A stretch of 41,993 nt of DNA from Firmicutes bacterium UBA5389 (GTDB taxonomy: Bacteria > Bacillota > DTU025): assembly GCA_002409965.1 (NCBI GenBank), contig DHON01000016.1:48968-90960 (forward strand), written 5' to 3'. Each line of letters starts with the position of its first letter. Position 1 is the stretch's first letter. Position numbers and translations under genes: made by a program. The notes beneath the pieces are model-generated. The model did not search any database. It saw nothing but the letters and a program-made list of their open reading frames with translations, and was not told the DNA's origin. Shown here piece after piece: positions 16,480 to 24,468 of this stretch.

Positions 16480-17937
16480 CTACTCGAACCACACGCCATG
16501 ATGCACAAACCCTTCAATCTGATCGCGAATGCCCTGCAGTTCTGAACCGAACGAGGCCACCAGCCCTCCTCGCAGGTACTCGTCGAGTAACGGGAGCAAC
16601 TCGAATTGGAAGCGCCGCTGCAGTTCGTGCTGGGTTTTGGCCAGGAAGAAGCTTTGCCCAGGAAGAAGGTCTAGCGCTTCGTCGGGAGCATGTTCGGTAA
16701 ACACATCTTGGAGCACAGCGAAAGCCGTGACACCTGTTTCGCAGCTGTTCGCCTTGATCACTTCGGGGTCGGGAGGGAGGTTCACGAACGAAAAACGCCG
16801 CCGAATCGCCAGGTCGATAGGGGCGATGGACCGGTCGGCAGTGTTCATCGTACCCAGAATATGTAAGTTAGGCGGCAATGTGAAGGAGGTGCTTCCGTTT
16901 ACTGCATAGGGCAACTGCACAACGCGACTCGCCTCTTCGCCCACTTCAAAGAGGTAGATGGCTTCGCCAAGAACCTTGCCAAGATCGGCCCGGTTGATCT
17001 CATCAATGACCAGAAGAAAGGGCTTCTCCTGAGCTGATAGGGCCGCCTCGACAAGCCAACCGGGACGCACATTGAAATGGAGTGACTTGTCACTGGTGCC
17101 CGGCGAGAGGCCAATGATGAAGTCCTCGTAGGTGACTGCGGGATGGAACTGAACGGTTGTCCCATGGTCGTCGAAGAAATCGCGTTTGATCTGCTCAGCC
17201 ATGCGAGTCTTGCCGGTACCCGGAGGTCCTTGAAGAATGACGAAGCGCCGTTCCTGCAGCAGTCGGTTTACCTCACATTCTTGGGTGCGGGTGAACAGAT
17301 CGGCCCTGAGAGCATCAATGAGTTCGCGGTATTCCGACTCGAATTCCCGGAGTGCAATCCAGCCCCGCTCGAACGCGTACAGATCGAAGAAGGCCTGCGT
17401 GACACGGCGGGCCGCCTTGGGATCGCTCTTTGGCACCTCTGCAATGGCATAGATCTCGCCGGCATACCTCTTCAGAGCCTTCTTGAAGTCGGGCAGACGG
17501 CGATTCACGAAACCGGGGACGGTAATCCCCAGGGCCGTTGGATCAGGCTTGGCCCACGCCCAGACCCCCTCTTGGGCCAGGTGATGGCGGAGAGCTCGCA
17601 CCCTTCGACGATGGCCCGGCCGGCTCAGGAGGCCTTCGTCTGGCGAAAGACCAGCCGTGCCCACAACGAACGTGAGAATTGATCCGCCATCCTCGCTAGG
17701 AAACCAAACTAGGCTGGCGCCACCATAGGCGCCGGAAACTGGGTTGTCGGGGTGGATGAGGCCGGCAAATGGAACGTCAACGCTCAGAGTCAGGGGGTCG
17801 CGCGTGGCCGCCTGGCTCGAAAAGCGCTGGTGGTAGCGTCCGCCGAACAGAGCATGCAGAAGAGGCCGTGCGCCGCCTTCAGGAGCGGGAAGTCCGTGGG
17901 CAATAAGCTCCGATAGTTCCGTCAGGGCATCCGCCAT
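16480..17937 (-). CDS. mcrB: McrB-type AAA+ GTPase subunit of an McrBC restriction system
   Basis: Motor and recognition subunit of a type IV restriction system. The AAA+ part has Walker A GPPGTGKT (about 237-244), Walker B LLVIDEINRADLGKVLGE and the McrB signature MNTADRSIAPIDLAIRRRF, which in McrB proteins goes with GTP use. The N-terminal 225 residues should hold the DNA-reading domain but do not resemble, to my eye, the DUF3578 domain of E. coli McrB, so the recognised base is unknown. ATG 17937 fits the GGAGAGGAG site; an earlier ATG at 17955 precedes it. 485 residues, slightly longer than E. coli McrB. It borders a region of decayed gene fragments, as is common for defence genes. Confidence 0.88.
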   Translation of the reverse strand: MADALTELSELIAHGLPAPEGGARPLLHALFGGRYHQRFSSQAATRDPLTLSVDVPFAGLIHPDNPVSGAYGGASLVWFPSEDGGSILTFVVGTAGLSPDEGLLSRPGHRRRVRALRHHLAQEGVWAWAKPDPTALGITVPGFVNRRLPDFKKALKRYAGEIYAIAEVPKSDPKAARRVTQAFFDLYAFERGWIALREFESEYRELIDALRADLFTRTQECEVNRLLQERRFVILQGPPGTGKTRMAEQIKRDFFDDHGTTVQFHPAVTYEDFIIGLSPGTSDKSLHFNVRPGWLVEAALSAQEKPFLLVIDEINRADLGKVLGEAIYLFEVGEEASRVVQLPYAVNGSTSFTLPPNLHILGTMNTADRSIAPIDLAIRRRFSFVNLPPDPEVIKANSCETGVTAFAVLQDVFTEHAPDEALDLLPGQSFFLAKTQHELQRRFQFELLPLLDEYLRGGLVASFGSELQGIRDQIEGFVHHGVWFE

Positions 17938-17982
17938 GATAATGCTCCTCTCCATAAGGGTGGTAACCGTCTGTGTTAGGTG

Positions 17983-18237
17983 TTACGATACGGCGTGCCA
18001 AACTCCTCCAAAATCCGTCATCGTTGAAAGGACACCTTTTGTGCTTTTCTCAACATGGATGTTCTTATCTGCGAAAGCCCGGAGTCCCGCCTCGTCACAA
18101 CCGGCCGAGTCGCCATATGCCTGGACCTGAGCATCATGGAGAAACGGGCTCAATTCCAATATCGTCTCGACGATCTGGCAAGCCACATCGCCGCCCGGGC
18201 TTCTGGCTTGTGTTTCATCGAGCAGTAACCCAACGAG
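17983..18237 (-). pseudogene. Possible remnant of a HAD-like or related gene
   Basis: An 84-codon open frame without a credible start codon reads like real protein: LVGLLLDETQARSPGGDVAC, then QIVETILELSPFLHDAQVQA and YGDSAGCDEAGLRAFADKNI. The GDSxxxD stretch resembles HAD phosphatase motif IV, but the match is short. It lies between mcrB and a glycoside-hydrolase fragment, so it is best read as part of the decayed region. A small intact gene from GTG 18186 cannot be excluded. Confidence 0.3.
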
Positions 18238-18523
18238 TCATTCTCGGGACTGCTACCCATTGATTGAAGGGGCCACTGGCCAGTGCTTCCCAGTAATCTG
18301 TCCTATCCTTGATAGAATCGTACGAAAACAAGACTACTCCGGGTGTCTCAAGTTCCCTCGCAGACTCGATTTTCTCTATGTAATACGCGGGATTGTCCAT
18401 CATACGATAGACCCCAACACCAGCCAAAGCCCTCCCGCCCGGCGGCGTTTCCACAGCCTTCTTGATCTGGCCTACGAACTCCCGGGTACTTGTGGTATAC
18501 GCCATCGGCACTACGAAGTCCAC
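18215..18523 (-). pseudogene. Fragment of a family-10-like glycosyl hydrolase
   Basis: The 102-residue frame starts MDFVVPMAYTTSTREFVGQI and continues with AGVGVYRMMDNPAYYIEKIE and a TPGVVLFSYDSI strand. These are the last barrel strands of GHL10/YngK-type glycosyl hydrolases (strand with FVVPM.Y, then GVG, then FSY). The frame is blocked by a stop just upstream of GTG 18523, so the N-terminal two thirds, including catalytic residues, are missing. It is a 3' remnant rather than a functional enzyme. Confidence 0.55.
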
Positions 18524-18642
18524 GGTACCTTTTGGTCACTGCAGCTTCGGGATCCGCATCGGTTGCCGCCATTACATGTCGCTCCTCCCATTGGCGTTTT
18601 CGTCTGCACGGCTCGAGTATATCCAATGCAACAGATGTCCGC

Positions 18643-18676
18643 GCGCCGGCGTCAGCCGCGCGCCGGCGTCAGCCGC
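18643..18676. repeat. 17-bp perfect tandem duplication
   Basis: GCGCCGGCGTCAGCCGC occurs twice head to tail (18643-18659 and 18660-18676), at the boundary of the galE-like fragment. Its GCGTCAGCCGCC part also occurs in the functional galE near 29703, so the duplication is probably made of galE-derived sequence. Confidence 0.85.
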
Positions 18677-18796
18677 CCGCCGCCTCCACAACCTCCGCAT
18701 GGCCGGTGGATAGGTTGTCAAGGACCAGCCACGTTGCGGCCTTCCTCCAGCAGACGATGGACTACGTGGCTGCCCACATAACCTCCAAGCATCGTC
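18677..18796 (-). pseudogene. Frameshifted fragment of the galE 5' end
   Basis: From ATG 18792 the minus strand encodes MLGGYVGSHVVHRLLEEGRN, nearly the GalE N-terminus (GYVGSHVVRRLLEEGHD in the intact gene at 28824-29882). Nucleotide similarity continues through the stretch encoding LDNLSTGHAEAVEAA, but one inserted base near 18724 shifts the frame to a stop. The copy ends near 18677, next to the tandem duplication. Region 17938-18944 otherwise holds no intact gene I can recognise. Confidence 0.8.
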
Positions 18797-18944
18797 CTAT
18801 ACATTGCCCGATTCCATGGACAGGCCTGGGTATAGAAGCTCACGCGGCCTGAACGCCTACCTCTTGCCCCAGAAGGACTCCTCCCCGCTCTGTAGAAGAC
18901 TGCTGCACATCCAGGTGTTGAATTCCGGCTTGGAGGGAATGCCC

Positions 18945-20723
18945 GTGAAGTCTCGATATCTCCTCTTCCAGAAGGCCGAGGCAGCGTTGATCGAAGAGAA
19001 GAGCGGCAAGCTCTTCGGAATCACTAAGCTGCTTGACCTGCACTTGGAGGGCGACTTCGACGATGCGCTGCTGTCGGTGGCGGGACGCTCTGCTGTCATT
19101 GCTCCCAGGCTTGATAGGATCCGCATTCTCAACAAGTGCCTGGCGCCTTTCACCGATCAGATCGCTGCCGCCTTCCCAGGCGTTGGCGTAGGCTACTACT
19201 CGCGCGATCTTCGGGCCATTCTCACCTACGGCCCCAGTTGCGACTTCGACTCAAAAGTCGGCGCCGATCTAGGCACTGATCACCTGGGCTGGCAGGCGAT
19301 GGAGACGAGCAAAGAGACGGTCGCGGTGGGGTCGATGGTTCGAGGCGAGATCATGAACTGCATGCGCCCGCTGATCAGGCAAGGCAAGGCCATAGGCTTC
19401 GTGTGGGCCAACGAGGCTCTCGAAGACATCTACGCCCAGATCCAGCTGGGCGCGGGCAAGCTGTTCTTCTCTCCCGAAACCGAACCTCTGTTGGGCCTCA
19501 CCGGGATACTGCTCTTTGCGTCCAAAGTCCTCTTGCTGGGCCGACCGCGCTCCGACAGCGTTTCGTCGGCAATGGCCCCACAGTCACCCACCCCGCAATC
19601 GGCGGACTCGCAGATAGCGCATAAGGTGGCGCAGCTCAAATGCTACCTTGAACTGTTTCTCAACACACTCAGTCTCGCAGTCGTACTCTCCGATGCCTGC
19701 GATCGCATCACCTTCGTCTCCAGAGGAATACAGGATATTCTGGGCCTGACGCCCGCGTCTCTCGTCTCGCGCGACATCCGCGGCGTCCTACAGAGTCTGG
19801 GCATCGACCCCCGGGCAGCCCTGGACGAATTCGCTGATGGGTCTCTCAATCGCTTTGTGAACGTCACTGTCAAGACGCGCGAGGGCGACCGTTGCATCAC
19901 CATGGTATCCACGCGGGCTGAGTGGCCGGCGCCGGCGCTTGGGCCCACGACAGCCAGCGGTCACATCATCATACTGGAGAATCTCAAGGAGGCGCACGCC
20001 AACGAGGAAAGGCTGGAGCGAGCCGAGCGCCTTGCGGCAGTAGGCGAACTGGCCGCGGCTGTGGCTCATGAGATCAGGAATCCGCTGGCCGTGCTGAAGG
20101 GCGCTGTGAGCTTGGTCCCGGCAAGGCTGGACGACCGCGAGTTTCTGGAGCAGTTCTCTCAAGTGGCCGCCGCCGAGATGGACAGGATCAACGGCACAGT
20201 CGAATCGCTTCTCAGGTTCTCCCGGTACTCGCAGCCGCACATGGTCGCCACAGACATCCGGCAAGTGGTTGAGAGAGCCTGCAACCTCATCTCCGAGTAC
20301 TGTCGCGAGATGGGCATAGACATCGAGTGCAGCTGCCCAAGGGATGTTCCTCCGCTCTGCTGCGATGGCGACCATCTCACTCAGGCTCTGCTCAACCTGC
20401 TTCTCAATGGAGTCCAGGCTATGGCGGCAGGGGGCGTTCTGCGCGTAGAAGTAACGTGGAAGCCCGGCGCCAGGCCTGGGGCTAGCTACGTCCAGATCGC
20501 AGTTGCCGACACCGGCGCAGGAATCCCTCCAAAGCTGCGAGACCATGTATTCGATATGTTCTTCACCACAAAGGAAAGCGGGACGGGCCTCGGGCTGCCC
20601 CTGGTCCAGCGCATCATCTACAATCACCAAGGGTTTGTGGAGTTCGAGTCCGAAACCGGGAAAGGTTCCACGTTCACTGTCAAGCTTCCGGTTGTCGCCG
20701 AGAATCGAGGTGAGAAGCGCTGA
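18945..20723 (+). CDS. Soluble PAS histidine kinase, AtoS-like partner of the downstream sigma-54 regulator
   Basis: Sensor kinase of about 592 residues from GTG 18945, eight bases after GGAGG; ATG 18939 is possible but too close to the ribosome site. No membrane segment is evident. The N-terminal 200 residues form a sensor region with GVGVGYYSRDLRAILTYGP and GKAIGFVWANEALEDIYAQ, a pattern I associate with AtoS-annotated kinases of Bacillota. A PAS domain follows (about 230-350), then HisKA with H375 in AAVAHEIRNPLAVL and an HATPase domain (DTGAGIP, GTGLGLPL). It ends at the start of the regulator gene. The ligand is not known; the downstream ato genes suggest a short-chain acid or derived metabolite. 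Confidence 0.88.
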   Translation: MKSRYLLFQKAEAALIEEKSGKLFGITKLLDLHLEGDFDDALLSVAGRSAVIAPRLDRIRILNKCLAPFTDQIAAAFPGVGVGYYSRDLRAILTYGPSCDFDSKVGADLGTDHLGWQAMETSKETVAVGSMVRGEIMNCMRPLIRQGKAIGFVWANEALEDIYAQIQLGAGKLFFSPETEPLLGLTGILLFASKVLLLGRPRSDSVSSAMAPQSPTPQSADSQIAHKVAQLKCYLELFLNTLSLAVVLSDACDRITFVSRGIQDILGLTPASLVSRDIRGVLQSLGIDPRAALDEFADGSLNRFVNVTVKTREGDRCITMVSTRAEWPAPALGPTTASGHIIILENLKEAHANEERLERAERLAAVGELAAAVAHEIRNPLAVLKGAVSLVPARLDDREFLEQFSQVAAAEMDRINGTVESLLRFSRYSQPHMVATDIRQVVERACNLISEYCREMGIDIECSCPRDVPPLCCDGDHLTQALLNLLLNGVQAMAAGGVLRVEVTWKPGARPGASYVQIAVADTGAGIPPKLRDHVFDMFFTTKESGTGLGLPLVQRIIYNHQGFVEFESETGKGSTFTVKLPVVAENRGEKR

Positions 20724-22108
20724 ACCCCGACAGAATACTAGTGGTCGACGATGAACCCAACATGGCATGGCTGTTCAGCCAGGCATTCTCGGCAGACTAC
20801 GAGATCGTAGCAGCCTCCTCCGGAGAGCGGGCCCTGGAAATACTTCGTAGCCTGCACGTGGACCTCATCATGCTGGACCTGCGCCTGCCCGGCGCGGATG
20901 GCATAGCCACGCTTCAGGCCGCCAGAAGGTATGGTTTCGGCGGGCCCGTCATTGTCATGACGGCATTCGGGGAGATCAAGACGGCGGTGGAGGCTATGAA
21001 GCTCGGGGCTCACGACTACATCACCAAGCCTTTCGACATGGACGACCTCAGGCTGACCATTCAGTCCGCCCTCCGATGCTCCAGAATGTTGAAGGAAGCG
21101 CACCGGCTCAGTCAAGGCCTTGAAGACACGTTTCGCCTGCGCGACATGATCACCGTCTCTCCTGGAATGCTCAGGGTATTCGCCATAGCCGAGAGAGTGT
21201 CCGCAAGCGATGCCTCCATCCTGGTGCAGGGGGAAAGCGGCACCGGTAAGGAGCTTGTGGCAAGGGCCATACACTACGGTTCGCCGCGCAAGGATGGGCC
21301 CTTCGTACCAGTGAACTGCGCCGCCCTGCCCGAGAGTCTGCTCGAAAGCGAGCTGTTCGGATATGAGCAGGGAGCGTTCTCGGGCGCTCGCAAGCGCAAA
21401 CCCGGCAGATTCGAGATCGCGGACGGGGGCACGCTCTTCCTAGACGAGGTGGGCGACCTCCCTCTGGCCATGCAGCCCAAAATACTAAGAGTAGCCGAGG
21501 AGAAGGTCATCGAGCGGCTGGGCGGCACCTGCAGGATCCCGGTGGACGTCCGGATAGTGGCCGCCAGCAATAGGGACCTCAGAGACGAAGTCAAAGAAGG
21601 CCGGTTCCGCCAGGACCTGTATTTCCGCTTGGCCGTGATCACGATGTCCATCCCTCCGCTCCGTGAGAGGAAAGACGATATCCTCGTGCTCGCCAGCCAT
21701 CTCCTGCATGAATTCTGTTCCAACGCGGGCAAGCCCACACCGATGCTAGGCGAGGCGACAACGTGCGCTCTCGTGGCCTACGACTGGCCGGGAAACGTAC
21801 GCGAACTGAAGAACGCAATGCAGCATGTCGCGCTGCTCTGCGACGATGATGTCGTTGCTCCGCACAACTTGCCCAGCTGGATCTTTCCGGAGGAGTTCGC
21901 CGGGGCTACTGAGTTCGCCGGCGATGACTCGCCCATCGATGCGCCTATCTCGCTGAAGGAATCGAAGCGCCGCGCCTTCGCCGAAACGGAACGGGCGCGA
22001 ATACTTGAAGCCCTCCAGATCTTCAACGGAAACCGCACCAGGGCCGCGGAATACCTCAGCATCTCCCGGCGTTCGTTGCAGTTGAAGATAAAGCGGTACG
22101 GTCTCTGA
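20720..22108 (+). CDS. atoC: Sigma-54-dependent NtrC-family response regulator, AtoC-like
   Basis: Receiver (phospho-Asp D53, K103), AAA+ domain (Walker A GESGTGKE, Walker B LFLDEVGD) and Fis-type HTH (NRTRAAEYLSISRRSLQLKI). The sigma-54 loop is GAFSGA (218-223), a T-to-S change from GAFTGA. Start: GTG 20741 would give MVDDEP and cut off half of the first receiver strand. The frame reaches back to CTG 20720, giving LNPDRILVVDDEPNM, with GAGGTGAG seven bases upstream and a 4-base overlap with the kinase stop, so CTG is the likely start. Two dyads and a -24/-12 promoter follow downstream, before atoE. Confidence 0.88.
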   Translation: MNPDRILVVDDEPNMAWLFSQAFSADYEIVAASSGERALEILRSLHVDLIMLDLRLPGADGIATLQAARRYGFGGPVIVMTAFGEIKTAVEAMKLGAHDYITKPFDMDDLRLTIQSALRCSRMLKEAHRLSQGLEDTFRLRDMITVSPGMLRVFAIAERVSASDASILVQGESGTGKELVARAIHYGSPRKDGPFVPVNCAALPESLLESELFGYEQGAFSGARKRKPGRFEIADGGTLFLDEVGDLPLAMQPKILRVAEEKVIERLGGTCRIPVDVRIVAASNRDLRDEVKEGRFRQDLYFRLAVITMSIPPLRERKDDILVLASHLLHEFCSNAGKPTPMLGEATTCALVAYDWPGNVRELKNAMQHVALLCDDDVVAPHNLPSWIFPEEFAGATEFAGDDSPIDAPISLKESKRRAFAETERARILEALQIFNGNRTRAAEYLSISRRSLQLKIKRYGL

Positions 22109-22134
22109 ACCAGTGGTGTGTGAACCCGCATAAC

Positions 22135-22184
22135 TGCGAATGTGATTTCGCACCGGTGCGCAAAAGTGCGAAACGTATTTCGCG
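22135..22184. promoter_or_regulatory. Tandem dyads, candidate AtoC-like binding sites
   Basis: Two near-identical dyads: TGCGAA-TGTGAT-TTCGCA (22135-22152, perfect 6-bp arms) and TGCGAA-ACGTAT-TTCGCG (22167-22184, one mismatch). Their centres are 32 bp apart, about three helical turns, so both face the same side of the helix. They lie about 185-220 bp upstream of the -24/-12 promoter, standard for an NtrC-type enhancer. Fis-type HTH dimers bind such dyads. Confidence 0.7.
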
Positions 22185-22354
22185 CCCGTCAGCCGAAGAC
22201 CCGACTTCTGTCCTGTCAACCCGTGCCCCCGCCCGTGGCCGTCTGCGTGACGCAGTGGCAAGCCGTTGTCAAATCCCTGCTCAAGCAGCGTCTCCTCCGT
22301 TTCTTCATGAGCCGCCTATCTGTGGCTTCTCCCCGACACATCCCGGAACACCCA

Positions 22355-22371
22355 TGGCATGCGTCTTGCTT
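22355..22371 (+). promoter_or_regulatory. Sigma-54 (-24/-12) promoter of the atoEDA operon
   Basis: 22355-22370 reads TGGCAT-GCGTC-TTGCT, with GG and GC exactly 10 bases apart and one mismatch to TGGCAC-N5-TTGC. The start point would be near 22381, about 37 bases before the atoE start codon and upstream of its GGAGG site. An NtrC-family gene and two dyads lie directly upstream. Confidence 0.75.
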
Positions 22372-22417
22372 TACCGTTTAGGGGTGGATCGCAGCGAAAC
22401 ATGACGGAGGTGTTCAC

Positions 22418-23773
22418 ATGATTCGGAAAATGGGCGAGTTCTTCACCAGGGTGATGGAGAAGTATCTGCCCGATGCGTACCTGTTCGCGATAATACTCAC
22501 GTTCATCTCGTTTGTATTGGCCCTGATCTTTACCGATGCAGGCTTCATGGGAACGATTAACGCCTGGTGGGGCGGCATCTGGGGCATACTCGCGTTTGCC
22601 ATGCAGATGACTCTGATCCTAGTAACAGGGCACAGCCTGGCCCTTGCCCCACCGGTAAAGAGGTTGCTCGCAAGTATCGCGCGGATAGCCAATACTCCGG
22701 CCAAGGCCGTGTTTCTGGTGGCGCTCGTCGCCGGACTCTGCTCCTGGCTCCAGTGGGGGTTCGGCCTCATTGTAGGCGGCTTGCTGGCAGTGGAAATCGC
22801 AAAGCGAGTGGAGGACGTGGATTATCCATTGCTCATCGCCGCAGCGTACGCCGGTTTCCTCACATGGCACATGGGCATATCAGGTTCCACCCCCCTGACC
22901 ATCGCAACGGCAGGCAACCCGGCCAACCACATTGAGAAGCTGACCGGGCAGGTCATCCCCGTGACCCAGACCATGTTCGCGTCCTGGAACATCTGGCCGG
23001 CCATGTTCCTGATTGTAAGCGTGGCGGCATTGCTGGCCATGGCCATCCCGTCCCGCGATAAGGCTAGGCCGCTGTCGAAGGAGGCCATCGGGCGTCTAGA
23101 GGAAGAGGAGAAGCAGGAGGAGGCAGAACGCAAGAACGTCCAGATGGACACGTGGGCTCAGCGCATCGAGAACTCACGCGTCATAAACTACATCTTTGCG
23201 GCTATGGGCGTGACCTACCTGGTCAACTACTTCATCCAGAAGGGGTTCACACTCGACCTCAACCTGGTAATCGGCATCTTCCTGTTCCTCGGGATCATCC
23301 TGCACGAGCGCCCGATCAACTACGCCCGCGCGGTGAACAAAGCGATAAAGGGCGCTGGCGGCATCGCCCTGCAGTTCCCACTGTATGGGGGTATCCAGGG
23401 CCTTATGATGGGCACTGGGCTGGCGTCTGTGATCGCCGGATGGTTCGTGGCCATCTCCACCACGCGAACATTCTACATGCTCCAATTCTGGGCCGCTGGC
23501 CTGCTCAACATGTTCATTCCGTCCGGAGGCGGACAGTGGGCCGCTCAAGGCTCAATCACCGTTCAGGCGTCTCAGATGATAGGCCAGGAACCAGTCAAGG
23601 CCGCGATGATGGTTGCCTGGGGCGATCAGTGGACCAACATGATTCAGCCATTCTGGGCCCTGCCCCTCCTGGGCTTGGCCAACCTCAAAGCCCGCGACAT
23701 CATGGGATACACCACGCTCGTCCTAATCTGGAGCGGAATCGTTCTGAGCATAGTCGCACTGGTGATAGCTTGA
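22418..23773 (+). CDS. atoE: Short-chain fatty acid transporter, AtoE family
   Basis: Inner-membrane permease for short-chain fatty acids such as acetoacetate or butyrate. The 451-residue protein has 10-12 hydrophobic segments and family-typical stretches (MEKYLPDAYLFAIILTFISF; LCSWLQWGFGLIVGG; FIPSGGGQWAAQG). A charged cytoplasmic loop (EEEEKQEEAERKN) lies near 225-240. ATG 22418 follows GGAGG by eight bases. It is the first gene of an operon with two CoA-transferase subunits, which would activate the imported acid. It is probably driven by the sigma-54 promoter upstream. Confidence 0.93.
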   Translation: MIRKMGEFFTRVMEKYLPDAYLFAIILTFISFVLALIFTDAGFMGTINAWWGGIWGILAFAMQMTLILVTGHSLALAPPVKRLLASIARIANTPAKAVFLVALVAGLCSWLQWGFGLIVGGLLAVEIAKRVEDVDYPLLIAAAYAGFLTWHMGISGSTPLTIATAGNPANHIEKLTGQVIPVTQTMFASWNIWPAMFLIVSVAALLAMAIPSRDKARPLSKEAIGRLEEEEKQEEAERKNVQMDTWAQRIENSRVINYIFAAMGVTYLVNYFIQKGFTLDLNLVIGIFLFLGIILHERPINYARAVNKAIKGAGGIALQFPLYGGIQGLMMGTGLASVIAGWFVAISTTRTFYMLQFWAAGLLNMFIPSGGGQWAAQGSITVQASQMIGQEPVKAAMMVAWGDQWTNMIQPFWALPLLGLANLKARDIMGYTTLVLIWSGIVLSIVALVIA

Positions 23774-23816
23774 TCCCATTCTCAAACTCACGACATAGCG
23801 GAGGTGACGAGTCGGC

Positions 23817-24467
23817 GTGACGAAACTCAAAACCATCAATGATGCGCTCGCAGGGCTGACTGATGGGATGACCATCATGGTCGGCGGTTTTCTCGGAACC
23901 GGATGCCCGGAAGCGCTTGTCGACGAGATCATCCGGCGCGGAGTTCGCAATCTTACATTGATCGCGAACGACACCGCCATGCCGGATCGGGGATACGGAA
24001 GACTTTTCGCGGCCGGGCAGATCAAGAGAGTGGTATGCTCCTACATGGGTCTCAACCCCACTGCCATCGCCCAGAAGCTCGAAGGGGCCATTGATGTAGA
24101 ACTGGCGCCTCAGGGTACTCTGGCGGAGAGGATCCGAGCAGGCGGTTCAGGGCTTGGCGGCGTACTGACACCCACTGGCGTTGGCACCATCGTTGAGGAA
24201 GGGAAGATGAAGATCGAGATGGGCGGACGCGTCTATCTCGTAGAACTCCCTTTGAGGGCCGATGTGGCCCTGATCAATGCCAGCCTTGCCGACCATACAG
24301 GCAATCTGGTCTACCGGAAGTCAGCCCGGAACTTCAACCCGCTCATGGCCATGGCGGCCGATTACGTTGTGGCGCAGGCCTCGCGGGTCCAGCCGATCGG
24401 CGAGATCGATCCGGATCATGTTATGACACCGGGCGTCGTAGTCGACGCGGTAGTGGAGGTGAGCTGA
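23817..24467 (+). CDS. atoD: CoA-transferase subunit A (AtoD-like)
   Basis: Alpha subunit of a class I CoA-transferase that moves CoA from acetyl-CoA or another donor to a short-chain acid such as acetoacetate. The 216-residue product has the CoA-binding glycine loop (VGGFLGTGCPEALVDEI) and conserved SLADHTGNLVYRKSARNFNP near 160-180. The start is GTG 23817 after GGAGGTGA. It lies 43 bases after atoE and directly before the beta subunit. Exact substrate (acetoacetate, butyrate or other) is not visible. Confidence 0.93.
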   Translation: MTKLKTINDALAGLTDGMTIMVGGFLGTGCPEALVDEIIRRGVRNLTLIANDTAMPDRGYGRLFAAGQIKRVVCSYMGLNPTAIAQKLEGAIDVELAPQGTLAERIRAGGSGLGGVLTPTGVGTIVEEGKMKIEMGGRVYLVELPLRADVALINASLADHTGNLVYRKSARNFNPLMAMAADYVVAQASRVQPIGEIDPDHVMTPGVVVDAVVEVS

Positions 24468-24468
24468 G

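Noticed and set aside
17990..18020. TTGGCACG upstream of mcrB as a sigma-54 -24 element
   Set aside because: The -12 position reads ATCG instead of TTGC, so only half of the promoter is present.
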